The position numbers and the translations under genes were made by a program. A stretch of 7,422 nt of DNA. It comes from an uncultured Solirubrobacteraceae bacterium (GTDB lineage: Bacteria; Actinomycetota; Thermoleophilia; Solirubrobacterales; Solirubrobacteraceae). The stretch is taken from assembly GCA_902806215.1 (NCBI GenBank), contig CADCVT010000234.1, positions 1 through 7,422 of the forward strand. The letters run 5' to 3'. How positions within the stretch are numbered: position 1 is the stretch's first letter; every line of letters begins with the position of its first letter. The notes under the pieces were generated by a model. The model was not told the DNA's origin and did not search any database. It saw only the letters and a program-made list of their open reading frames with translations. Of this stretch, positions 1 to 6,205 are shown in pieces.

Positions 1-169
1 CCCCGACCCGTGCCGCGATCCACTCGTAGACGACGAGGTGCCGCTGGTACCAGTAGTTCTCCTCGGGCACGTCGGGCAGCGTGCGCTCGCCGGTCAGCGA
101 GAGCGGCGGGACGCCCTCGGGCTGGTTCTGCTGGACGTAGTGCTGCACGGGCGGCTCGGTCGCGGTCAT
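1..169 (-). CDS. Class I SAM-dependent methyltransferase, N-terminal part only (runs off the left edge)
   Basis: Only the first 56 residues are in the window. They start at the ATG at 169 and contain LTGERTLPDVPEENYWYQRH followed by VVYEWIAARVG. This GERT-x-P-x-x-x-EENYW-x-x-RH block is, from memory, the segment just before the SAM-binding domain in a group of actinobacterial class I methyltransferases that includes mycobacterial Rv3030, a gene next to polymethylated-polysaccharide synthesis genes. The SAM-binding motif itself lies outside the window, so the assignment rests on the N-terminal block alone. The ATG overlaps the TGA of the upstream P450 (ATGA), and no strong ribosome site precedes it, which points to translation by coupling. 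Substrate unknown; acting on the same molecule as the P450 is inference from the overlap. Confidence 0.68.
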   Translation of the reverse strand, partial: MTATEPPVQHYVQQNQPEGVPPLSLTGERTLPDVPEENYWYQRHLVVYEWIAARVG

Positions 170-1494
170 GCGGCGCGGGAGACTACTGCGCGCGCTCCGT
201 GCTCCGGGACGAGCGTGATCGTCCGCCGGGCCGTGTGCTCGGACTGCCGGACCTCCGGCTGTAGGTCGACCGACCGCAGGACCGTCGCCAGCACCTGCTG
301 CATCTCGAACAGCGCGAACGCCGCGCCGATGCACCGCCGGACGCCGCCGCCGAACGGCAGCCACGTGTACGTCCCCGGCTTGACGCCGACGAACCGCTCG
401 GGCCGGAACGCGTCGGGCTGCGGGTACACGTCCTCGCGGTGGTGCACGAGGTAGATGCACGGCGCGAGCGTCGCGCCGGCGGGCACGTCGACGCCGGCGA
501 TCGTCATGTCCTGCTGCACGCGCCGCGCGACGATCGGGAGGATCGGGCGCAGGCGCAGCGTCTCCTTGCCGATCGCGTCGAGGTACTCGCCGTCGCCGCC
601 GCGCGCGTCCTCGACGGCGTTGCCCATCACGTCGGGATGGCGCATGAGCCGCTCGAACGTCCACCCCAGCGCGCTCGCGGTCGTCTCGTGGCCGGCGACG
701 AGCAGCGTGAGCAGCTCGTCGCGCAGCTCCTCGTCGGTCAGGCCGTTGCCGTCCTCGTCGCGCGCGAGCAGGAGCATCGAGAGGATGTCCTCGCGCTCGG
801 CCAGGTCGGGGACCTGGCGGCGGGCGCGGATCTCCGCGAACAGCTCCGCATCGAGCGGCTCCATCACGCGGCCGAACGAGCGGATGTGGTCGAGCAGCGA
901 CGGCTTCGTGATCGCGATGATGAACACGATCATGTTGCGCGGCTCCTGCACCCAGTCGAGCATGCTGAGCAGCACCGAGCGCAGGCGGGCCACCGCGTCG
1001 GCCTCGGTGACGCCGAAGACCGCGCGCATGATCACCTGGAGGGTGATCTCCTGCATCCGGCGCGCGAGCGCGACCTCCTCGCCCGGGCGCCACGTCGCGA
1101 CCTCGCGCTCGGTCGCGGAGACGATGATGTCCTTGTAGCGCTGCATCCGCTCGCCGTGGAACGGCGGCAGCAGGAGCTTGCGCTGGCGCAGGTGACGCGG
1201 CCCGTCGAGCAGCAGGACCGCGTGCTCGCCGAGCAGCGGCAGCAGCACCTCGTTGCCCTCGCCGGCGCGCAGGAGGTCGGGGTCGCCGGTGAAGACCTCC
1301 TTGACCGCGTCGGGGTGCGCGAGGACGACGAAGTCGTCGCCCTGCAGGCGCATCGTGAAGACGTCGCCGTACATCGCGTGCGCGCGGCGCAGGAACGGCT
1401 TGGGCCGCGTCATCCACGCCAGCGTCTGGACGCTGGGCGGCAGACGCGGCCCGGATGGAAGCGCAGGTGCAGTGGCTTCGCGGAGCGCGGGCAC
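166..1494 (-). CDS. Cytochrome P450
   Basis: Heme-thiolate monooxygenase of 442 aa, a normal length for a soluble bacterial P450, with no membrane anchor. The motifs come in the expected order: N-terminal LPSGPRLPP (12-20), C-helix HLRQRK (101-106), I-helix oxygen-activation motif AGHETT (267-272), K-helix ETLR (E311, R314), PERF (365-368), and heme-binding loop FGGGVRRCIG (381-390) with Cys388 as the axial ligand. All key residues are present, so it should be active. It resembles the CYP110/CYP138-type actinobacterial and cyanobacterial P450s that often oxidise fatty-acid or lipid-like substrates; that subfamily guess is from memory. No ferredoxin or reductase is in the window. The start is a GTG, chosen because the proline-rich N-terminal block needs it and the next in-frame ATG (residue 28) would delete that block. 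The only ribosome-site-like sequence is a weak AGGG two bases upstream. The gene lies 43 bp downstream of lipoprotein A and overlaps the next methyltransferase by 4 bp. Confidence 0.95.
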   Translation of the reverse strand: MPALREATAPALPSGPRLPPSVQTLAWMTRPKPFLRRAHAMYGDVFTMRLQGDDFVVLAHPDAVKEVFTGDPDLLRAGEGNEVLLPLLGEHAVLLLDGPRHLRQRKLLLPPFHGERMQRYKDIIVSATEREVATWRPGEEVALARRMQEITLQVIMRAVFGVTEADAVARLRSVLLSMLDWVQEPRNMIVFIIAITKPSLLDHIRSFGRVMEPLDAELFAEIRARRQVPDLAEREDILSMLLLARDEDGNGLTDEELRDELLTLLVAGHETTASALGWTFERLMRHPDVMGNAVEDARGGDGEYLDAIGKETLRLRPILPIVARRVQQDMTIAGVDVPAGATLAPCIYLVHHREDVYPQPDAFRPERFVGVKPGTYTWLPFGGGVRRCIGAAFALFEMQQVLATVLRSVDLQPEVRQSEHTARRTITLVPEHGARAVVSRAA

Positions 1495-1526
1495 GGCCCT
1501 GGACGCTAGCGCGCGTCCCGGGCCGT
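1493..1526 (-). promoter_or_regulatory. Long hairpin between lipoprotein A and P450, reaching into the P450 start codon
   Basis: An inverted repeat has arms 1493-1506 and 1513-1526 around a 6-base loop. It has 13 paired positions and one mismatch (1500/1519). It begins about 11 bases after the TAG of lipoprotein A. Its last two paired bases on the minus strand are the G and T of the P450 GTG start. There is no T-tract, so it is not a classic intrinsic terminator. It could end or attenuate the lipoprotein transcript, protect its 3' end, or hide the P450 start until opened. The base pairing is seen directly; the role is inference. Confidence 0.55.
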
Positions 1527-1537
1527 CCGCGCCTCAA

Positions 1538-3278
1538 CTACTTGCCCTTCGTGCGGAAGACGACCTTGCGCACGACGGGCTTGGCGCTCGAGCCGCTGCG
1601 GAACACGATCACGCCGTCGAGCCGCCGGCCCTTGCGCAGCGTGCGCTGGGCCTTCGGGAACAGCTTGACCCTGACCTTCGTACGCACGCCGGCCTTGCCC
1701 TTGCCCTTGCCGCGCGCGACGCGCAGCAGGCGGTGGGCGCCGGTCGCCTGAGCGGCCTTGGCCGAGTCGCCGACCGACCCGAACGCGACGAGGCCGTCGA
1801 TCGCGCAGGTCCCGCACGTGCTGCCGAACCGGATGAAGCCCTTGCGGTCGATGTACACGTTGCCGCGCACGTCGCGCGGGCGGGGCTTGGCACCGGCGGC
1901 GGCCTCCGCCGCGGGCGACTCGGGCGTCGCGGCCTTCGGCAGGACGACGAGGCCCGTCCTCGCGGTGCGCTCGTTCCCACCGCTCACCGCCTTGACGACG
2001 ACGTCGTAGGTGCGCGCCGGGGCGGACTCGGGGACCTTCAGCTCGAACGACCCCGCGGACGTGCCGGTGCCCGGGAAGTCGATCTGGCGCTTGACCACGT
2101 GAACGCCCGCGATCGCCGGGGAGACCGACGCCGACAGGTCGACCTTGCCGCCGGCCGGGCCGGCGCCGACGAGCGAGAACGGGACGCCGACCGACTTGCC
2201 CTGCTCGACGAACGTCTCGTTGCCGCCGCGCAGGTCGAGGTCACGCGTGACCGTGTCGTGGCCCTTGAACGCGCCCGCGTAGTCGACGCCGCGGCCCTTC
2301 TCCTCGTCCTCGACGAGGTCGAGTCGAGGCATCGGGCAGAGCGTCAGGTCGGTCTCGGGGTCCTCGCCTCCGACGCCCCGCAGCGCACGGCGCACGCGCT
2401 GCATGTCGGGGAGCCTCGGGACGAAGCCGCAGTCGAGCGCGCGGCTCGGGTCGAGACGGCCGAACATCTCGCCGAAGACGGTGCCGCGCATGAGGCCGGC
2501 CGCACTGAGCGCACGGCGCTCCTCGACCGGAGGCTCGAGCTCGGGCGTCATCGCGGCGCGCCAGCCGACCATCGAGACGTGGTTGAACGGGCCCGCGTAC
2601 GGACGCGACTGCGACGGCAGGCCGAACGGGGTCGTGACCTCCCAGTCGCCGACCATGGCGCCGGGCACGACGTCGGAGATGTACGAGACGATCTGCTGGT
2701 CGTCGCCCACGATGTCGATGGCCTCGTCCTCGTTCTCGGGCCGGCTGGCGGAGTCTGCGTAGTAGGCGACGATCTCGTCGTCGAGGGCGTCCGAACGGGT
2801 GAACGTCACCTCGACGTCCCGGGTGGCGGGCGGCTCGGGCCGCTCCCCGCTGGTGCCCGTGCCGGTGCCGCCTCCGGCCCGCGCCCATCCGCCAGGTCCA
2901 CCAGTCGGTGAAGTGGACGAGCTCGGTCTTCGCGGTCAGCGTGTCGGGCGCCGCGGCGCCCTCGGGGACGCGGTAGGACAGCAGGACCTGCCCCGGCAGC
3001 GGCACGCTCTCGATGCCGAGGTCTCCGTCGTCGAAGTAGAAGTCGGTGGCCTCGTCGCGGCTGACGCAGAGGTCGTCGAGGCTCTCGACCGGGTCCTGCT
3101 GCGGGCGGTCGATGAGCCCGAGGATCGTTGTGGTGCAGGCCTTGGTCTTGACCGCGACGTCGGCCATGACGTCGGACTGCTGGGCGGTGTCCTCCTTGAC
3201 GAAGGAGAAGCACCCGGCGAAGACGGTGGCGATGCCGGCCACCAGGCTCGTGGTGAGGAACTTCCGGGAGCGATGCAT
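1538..3278 (-). CDS. Lipoprotein A of a tandem pair, unknown function; one frameshift as read
   Basis: No family recognised. The ATG at 3278 opens a lipoprotein signal peptide: basic MHRSRK, a hydrophobic stretch to residue 20, then lipobox FAGC with Cys23, so the product should be a lipid-anchored extracytoplasmic protein. Residues 24-134 are in one frame; the rest, ending at TAG 1538-1540, is in another. Dropping one base near 2876 gives a continuous 579-aa protein with a Gly/Thr-rich join (GGGTGTGTSGERPEPP). Regions: N-terminal domain with LPGQVLLSYRVPEGA (94-108) and FGLPSQSRPYAGPF (218-231); an Ig-like beta domain at about 344-446; a Pro/Ala linker; and a C-terminal domain with RFGSTCGTC (483-491) and a very basic end. 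The upstream paralog B has the same plan and the same cysteines (48, 71, 283, 314, 488, 491). CGTC is not followed by His, so it is not a c-type heme site. The shift may be a sequencing error or a recent mutation. Confidence 0.8.
2871..2882 (-). other. Frameshift site in lipoprotein A
   Basis: The N-terminal frame codes up to Gly134 (2877-2879) and the C-terminal frame resumes at Gly135 (2873-2875), leaving one surplus base at about 2876, next to another G on the plus strand. A loss of two bases would also fit. Paralog B is in a single frame at the matching point (after its FREWLTYVEGG), so the shift is particular to this copy. The site has no slippery heptamer and no stop codon nearby in the incoming frame. 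Confidence 0.75.
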
Positions 3279-3290
3279 GATGCGGATGAG

Positions 3291-3295
3291 CCTCC
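3291..3295 (-). promoter_or_regulatory. Ribosome binding site of lipoprotein A, long 12-base spacing
   Basis: GGAGG on the minus strand lies 12 bases before the ATG at 3278, longer than usual, and the same 12-base spacing is seen at paralog B. It sits in the loop of a possible hairpin with 6-bp arms ATGCGG/CCGCAT (3301-3306 and 3280-3285). A competing 5-bp pairing, GCGGA with TCCGC, would cover part of it. This site supports the chosen start. Confidence 0.6.
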
Positions 3296-3316
3296 GCGAA
3301 CCGCATGCCCCCTCGC

Positions 3317-3326
3317 GTCCATCGAA
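3317..3326 (-). promoter_or_regulatory. TTCGATGGAC upstream of lipoprotein A, shared with lipoprotein B
   Basis: This 10-base sequence on the minus strand lies 38 bases before the lipoprotein A start. An identical copy lies 50 bases before the lipoprotein B start. It may be a promoter element, an operator, or residual identity from the duplication. No convincing -35/-10 pair could be fitted around it. Confidence 0.35.
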
Positions 3327-3372
3327 CGTCGTTCTCTGCGTCCGACGCTCGTCGCGCCCGAAACCGGCGCCG

Positions 3373-3407
3373 CGCGACCCCGGGCGCATGGTGCACCCGG
3401 GGCCGCG
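3373..3407 (-). terminator. Strong GC-rich hairpin after lipoprotein B, no T-tract
   Basis: The arms 3373-3384 and 3396-3407 form a 12-bp stem (one G-U pair in the minus-strand RNA) around an 11-base loop, beginning 9 bases past the TAG at 3417-3419. The core is CCCCGGG/CCCGGGG. The position fits the 3' end of the lipoprotein B message. With no T-run it may be a high-GC actinobacterial type terminator or an RNA-stabilising hairpin that lets part of the transcription continue into lipoprotein A. Confidence 0.6.
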
Positions 3408-3416
3408 ACACGGCCG

Positions 3417-5155
3417 CTACTTGCTGCGCTTGCGCCGGATGACGATCCGACGCACCTCGGGCTTGGTCCCCTTGCCCTGGCGGGCGACGATCAGGCCGCT
3501 CATCGTGCGCCCGTCGCGCATCGCGCGGCGGGCCCTCGGGAACAGCCTGACCTTGACGACCGTCCGGGTGCCCTTCGCGCCCTTCATGCTGGCGCGGGCG
3601 ACCCGCAGCAGGCGCGGCTTGCTGGCCTGCGCGGCCTTCGCTCCGCCGACCGAGCCGAACGGGACGAGCACGTCCACCGTGCACGTGCCGCACAGCGCGC
3701 CGAAGCGGATGTAGCCGTTGCCGTCGACGTAGATGTTGTCGCGCGTCAGCGGCTTGCTCACCGGGTCGGGCGACGCGGCCTGCACGGTCGGTGCCGCCGG
3801 CTCGGCAGCACCACGAGGCCGGCCTTGGCCGTGCGCGTGTGGTCGCCCTTCGCCGCGGTCAGGAGGACCTCGTACGTTCGGGCGGGCGCGTCCGCCGGGA
3901 CCTTGATCTCCACCGAGCGGCCGTGCGTGCCGGCGCCCGGGAAGTCGATCTCGGTCTTGATGTCGCCGAGACCGGGGATGGCCGGCGAGATCGACGCGGT
4001 GAGGTCGACCTTCTGCCCGGCCGGGCCCGCGCCGACGAGGCTGAACGGCACCGTCGCGGCGTTGCCCTGCTCGACGAACGTCTCGCCGCTGCCGCGCAGG
4101 TCGAGGTCGCGCGTCGCCGTCTCCGTGCCCGCGAACGCCTTGTCGAGGTCGACCCGCAGGTCCTCGCCCTCGGCCAGCGGCAGCTTCGGCCACGGGCAGA
4201 AGGTGATGTCGAGGGTCGAGGACGGGCCGCGCTTCAGCAGGCGATCGAGCTCGTCGACCGGTCGGCCGACGCGCTCGTCACGGCTCAGCTGGGCCAGGAA
4301 CGAAGCCCCGACGGTGCAGTCGATCGGACGGTCCGGGTACGTCGCCGCGGCGATCGGGTCGACCTCGTCGCCGCGAAGACCCAGCCGCCGCGAGACGGCC
4401 GAGGAGCGGTTGCCCACCACGTCGGGCAGCATCTCCTTGGTCATCGCGATGCGCCAGCCGGCCATCGAGAGGTGCTCGAACGGCCCGGCGTACGGACGCG
4501 TGCCCGAGGGCAGCCCGAAGGCGGTCTCGAGCTCGAGGTCGCCGAGCACGGCGCCGGGGATGACGACGGAGACGTAGGAGACGAGCTTCTCGCCGTCGCC
4601 GAGGACGTCGATGCCGGGGCCGATCTTCTCGAGGTCGCTGGACCCGTCGCCCGACTCGGCGTACGCCCCGGGCAGCTTCGCGTCGAGGTCGGTCGAGCGC
4701 CGGAACGTGATCTGGTGATCGGTGTGCGGGGCCGGGCGCTCGTCGGCCCGCCGGGCGACCCCGCCCTCGACGTAGGTCAGCCACTCGCGGAAGTCGAGGT
4801 AGTCGATCGTGGCTGTGAGCTCTCCCGGCGCCGTCGCGCCCTCGGGGACCCGATACGAGACCAGCAGCTGACCCGGCAGCGGCAGCGCCGAACTGCGGGA
4901 GAAGTAGAGGTCGAGCGCATCCTCGTCGCTCGGGCAGAGGTCGCTCAGGCTGTCGTGCGCGTCGGCGGCACGCGGGCCGGCGACGAACGCGAGCAGCGGG
5001 GCGCCACACGCGGTCGTGTCGACGCTGACGTCGCCCATGACGTCGGCCTGCGTCGCGGCGTCGTCCTGGACGAGGGCCAGCGTGAAGCAGCCCGTGAAGG
5101 CGACGGCGAGCGCGAGGAGCCCGGCGATGGTGATGAGTCTGCGAAGGCGGTTCAT
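3417..5155 (-). CDS. Lipoprotein B of a tandem pair, unknown function; one frameshift as read
   Basis: Paralog of lipoprotein A; no family recognised. The ATG at 5155 starts MNRLRRL, a hydrophobic segment to residue 20, and lipobox FTGC with Cys23, predicting a lipid-anchored extracytoplasmic protein. One frame runs to Pro451 (3803-3805). The true C-terminus lies in another frame, from Glu452 (3801-3803) to TAG 3417-3419. Adding one base between them gives 579 aa, the same length as corrected paralog A. Conserved blocks: LPGQLLVSYRVPEGA (93-107), FGLPSGTRPYAGPFEHLSM (213-231), an Ig-like domain at about 348-451 that is about two-thirds identical to A by eye (TRDLDLRG, ETFVEQG, VPFSLVGAGPAG, APARTY), and a C-terminal domain with RFGALCGTC (484-492) and a basic tail IRRKRSK. 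The matching cysteines are 50, 74, 280, 320, 489 and 492. It is the promoter-proximal gene of the leftward set. Confidence 0.8.
3801..3808 (-). other. Frameshift site in lipoprotein B
   Basis: The incoming frame ends correctly at LVVLP and the outgoing frame resumes with EPAAPTVQAASPDP. One base is missing between 3803 and 3804, most simply a G lost from a plus-strand G run. In paralog A the matching LVVLPKAATPESPAAE is in a single frame. If not corrected, translation would read SRRHRPCRPRRPTR and stop at 3758, losing the whole CGTC domain. Confidence 0.78.
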
Positions 5156-5172
5156 GTCATCGCTGAACCTCC
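5152..5172 (-). promoter_or_regulatory. Ribosome site of lipoprotein B with a two-codon mini-ORF overlapping the start
   Basis: GGAGG (5168-5172, inside GAGGAGG) lies 12 bases before the ATG at 5155 but only 7 bases before another ATG at 5158-5160. That ATG reads ATG ACA TGA, and its TGA overlaps the lipoprotein ATG as ATGA. The better-spaced start therefore makes a Met-Thr peptide and ends on the real start codon, which would suit re-initiation. The sequence is certain; the regulatory meaning is inference. Confidence 0.45.
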
Positions 5173-5175
5173 TCT

Positions 5176-5199
5176 ACCGGGGGTCAGCCGGTAAACCGG
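5176..5199 (-). promoter_or_regulatory. Competing small inverted repeats in the lipoprotein B leader
   Basis: Three 5-base arms lie just upstream of the ribosome site. On the minus strand they read CCGGT (5195-5199), ACCGG (5188-5192) and CCGGT (5176-5180). The middle arm can pair with either neighbour, with a 2-base or a 7-base gap. At DNA level it can also be read as a double operator. No regulator is encoded in the window. Confidence 0.3.
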
Positions 5200-5205
5200 G
5201 CATCT

Positions 5206-5215
5206 GTCCATCGAA
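5206..5215 (-). promoter_or_regulatory. TTCGATGGAC upstream of lipoprotein B, shared with lipoprotein A
   Basis: Identical 10-base copy of the element at 3317-3326, here 50 bases before the lipoprotein B start. The surrounding upstream sequences of the two genes do not otherwise align well by eye, which makes the shared block stand out. Role unproven. Confidence 0.35.
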
Positions 5216-5270
5216 GGTCCCCGTTACTGGTGACCCCCCGCGCCACGGCCGCCGGAGCCGGCCGCGTTTG

Positions 5271-5276
5271 TAGACT
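5271..5276 (+). promoter_or_regulatory. Likely -10 box (TAGACT) of the rightward methyltransferase
   Basis: TAGACT matches the actinobacterial TANNNT -10 consensus. With the usual 6-8 base gap, transcription would begin at about 5283-5284, only a few bases before the ATG at 5287. No ribosome site precedes that ATG (the upstream sequence is CCCCCCGG). The message is therefore probably leaderless or nearly so. No clear -35 was found. Confidence 0.5.
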
Positions 5277-5286
5277 CGCCCCCCGG

Positions 5287-6192
5287 ATGACGGCGCCCGG
5301 AACCACCGAGGAGATCCTCGACGTCAACACCCGCTACCACGACGATGCGGCGGCGACGTACGACGCCAAATGGGGCATCGACTTCGGCGAGATCGGCGCC
5401 GAGCAGGTCCTGACGAAGCTGCGCAAGGTGCTCGGCCGCGAGGTCGGGCCGTTCGGCGACGTGCTCGAGATCGGCGCCGGCACCGGCTACTTCTCGTTGA
5501 ACATGGCGCTGACCGGTCATGCCGAGCGCGTGACCGCCGTCGACATCTCGCCCGGGATGCTCGCCGTGCTGGAGGCCAACGCGCGCCGGCTCGGCGTCCC
5601 GGTCACCACCGCGGCGTGCGACGCGACGTCTCTGCCGTTTCCAGCCGAGTCCTTCGACCTCGTGCTCGGGCATGCGGTCCTGCATCACCTCCCCCACCTC
5701 GACCAGGCGTTCGCGGAGTTCCACCGCGTGCTTAAGCCGGGCGGGCGCCTCGTGTTCGCGGGCGAGCCCTCGCGGGTCGGCGACCGGCTTGCGACGTACC
5801 CGAAGACGTGGGCGTGGCGGGCGTCGCCGCTGTGGCGCCGCCTCATGCGCGCGAGCGAGGCCGAGCATCCCGGCCAGCACGGCGACGCCGACCCGATCCT
5901 CGAGACGATGGTCGACGTCCACGCGTTCGTCCCCGACGACCTGACGACGCACGCGCGGGCCGCCGGGTTCGAGGACGTGGGCGTGCGCGGCGAAGAGCTC
6001 CTGGCGAGCTGGTTCGGGTGGGCCAACCGCTCGCTCGAGGCCACCGCGAACCCCGAGGAGGTGCCGTGGGCGTGGAAGCAGTACGCGTACCGCGGCTACC
6101 TCGCGTTCCAGGCCGTCGACCGGTTCCTGCTCGAGGGTCGCCTCCCGCCGGCGATCTTCTACAACCTGATGATCTCGGCCCGCAAGGGCTGA
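5287..6192 (+). CDS. Class I SAM-dependent methyltransferase (UbiE/Methyltransf_11 type)
   Basis: A 301-aa cytoplasmic enzyme predicted to move a methyl group from S-adenosylmethionine to an unknown substrate. The Rossmann motifs are complete: motif I VLEIGAGTGYF (59-69), the acidic end of beta-2 in AVDIS (84-88) with D86 as likely ribose ligand, CDATSLPF (111-118), FDLVLGHAVLHHL (123-135), and post-motif LKPGGRLVF (149-157). The N-terminal NTRYHDDAAATYDAKWG is the usual substrate-entry helix of this class. The C-terminal about 130 residues are longer than the core and Trp/Tyr-rich, likely the substrate lid. A GTG at 5230 would add 19 residues, but that stretch contains the -10 box and reads as Pro/Arg/Ala-rich filler, so the ATG at 5287 is preferred. 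It is transcribed away from the lipoproteins and towards the photolyase. The pathway cannot be told from context. Confidence 0.9.
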   Translation: MTAPGTTEEILDVNTRYHDDAAATYDAKWGIDFGEIGAEQVLTKLRKVLGREVGPFGDVLEIGAGTGYFSLNMALTGHAERVTAVDISPGMLAVLEANARRLGVPVTTAACDATSLPFPAESFDLVLGHAVLHHLPHLDQAFAEFHRVLKPGGRLVFAGEPSRVGDRLATYPKTWAWRASPLWRRLMRASEAEHPGQHGDADPILETMVDVHAFVPDDLTTHARAAGFEDVGVRGEELLASWFGWANRSLEATANPEEVPWAWKQYAYRGYLAFQAVDRFLLEGRLPPAIFYNLMISARKG

Positions 6193-6205
6193 GGCGCTCT
6201 CAGCC
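6187..6205. terminator. Shared bidirectional hairpin at the convergent gene ends
   Basis: A perfect 7-bp inverted repeat (6187-6193 and 6199-6205, GGCTGAG/CTCAGCC) surrounds a 5-base loop. The left arm contains the TGA of the methyltransferase (6190-6192) and the right arm holds the TGA of the photolyase on the other strand (6200-6202). The genes are only 7 bp apart. With no T-tract in either direction, efficiency is uncertain. Confidence 0.5.

Noticed and set aside
483..492. CGTC motif of the lipoproteins as a c-type heme site (protein positions in paralog B)
   Set aside because: Heme attachment needs CxxCH; here Thr or Ala follows the second cysteine.
2871..3808. Programmed ribosomal frameshifting in the lipoproteins
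   Set aside because: The sites differ between paralogs, lack slippery sequences, and each paralog is in frame where the other shifts.
439..4577. Very long plus-strand open frames opposite the P450 and lipoproteins (439-1509, 1253-2911, 2799-4577)
   Set aside because: They mirror the codon structure of real minus-strand genes in GC-rich DNA, are full of Arg/Ala/Gly/Asp without motifs, and run across the ends of different genes on the other strand.
3791..5194. 467-aa plus-strand frame opposite lipoprotein B
   Set aside because: Antisense shadow; low-complexity composition and no recognisable domain, while the minus strand has a lipobox and paralog conservation.
5230..5286. GTG at 5230 as methyltransferase start
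   Set aside because: The extension overlaps the TAGACT -10 box, has no family-like sequence, and the ATG at 5287 fits the usual domain start.
5224..5952. 242-aa minus-strand frame opposite the methyltransferase
   Set aside because: The plus strand holds all SAM-binding motifs; this frame is a shadow of it.
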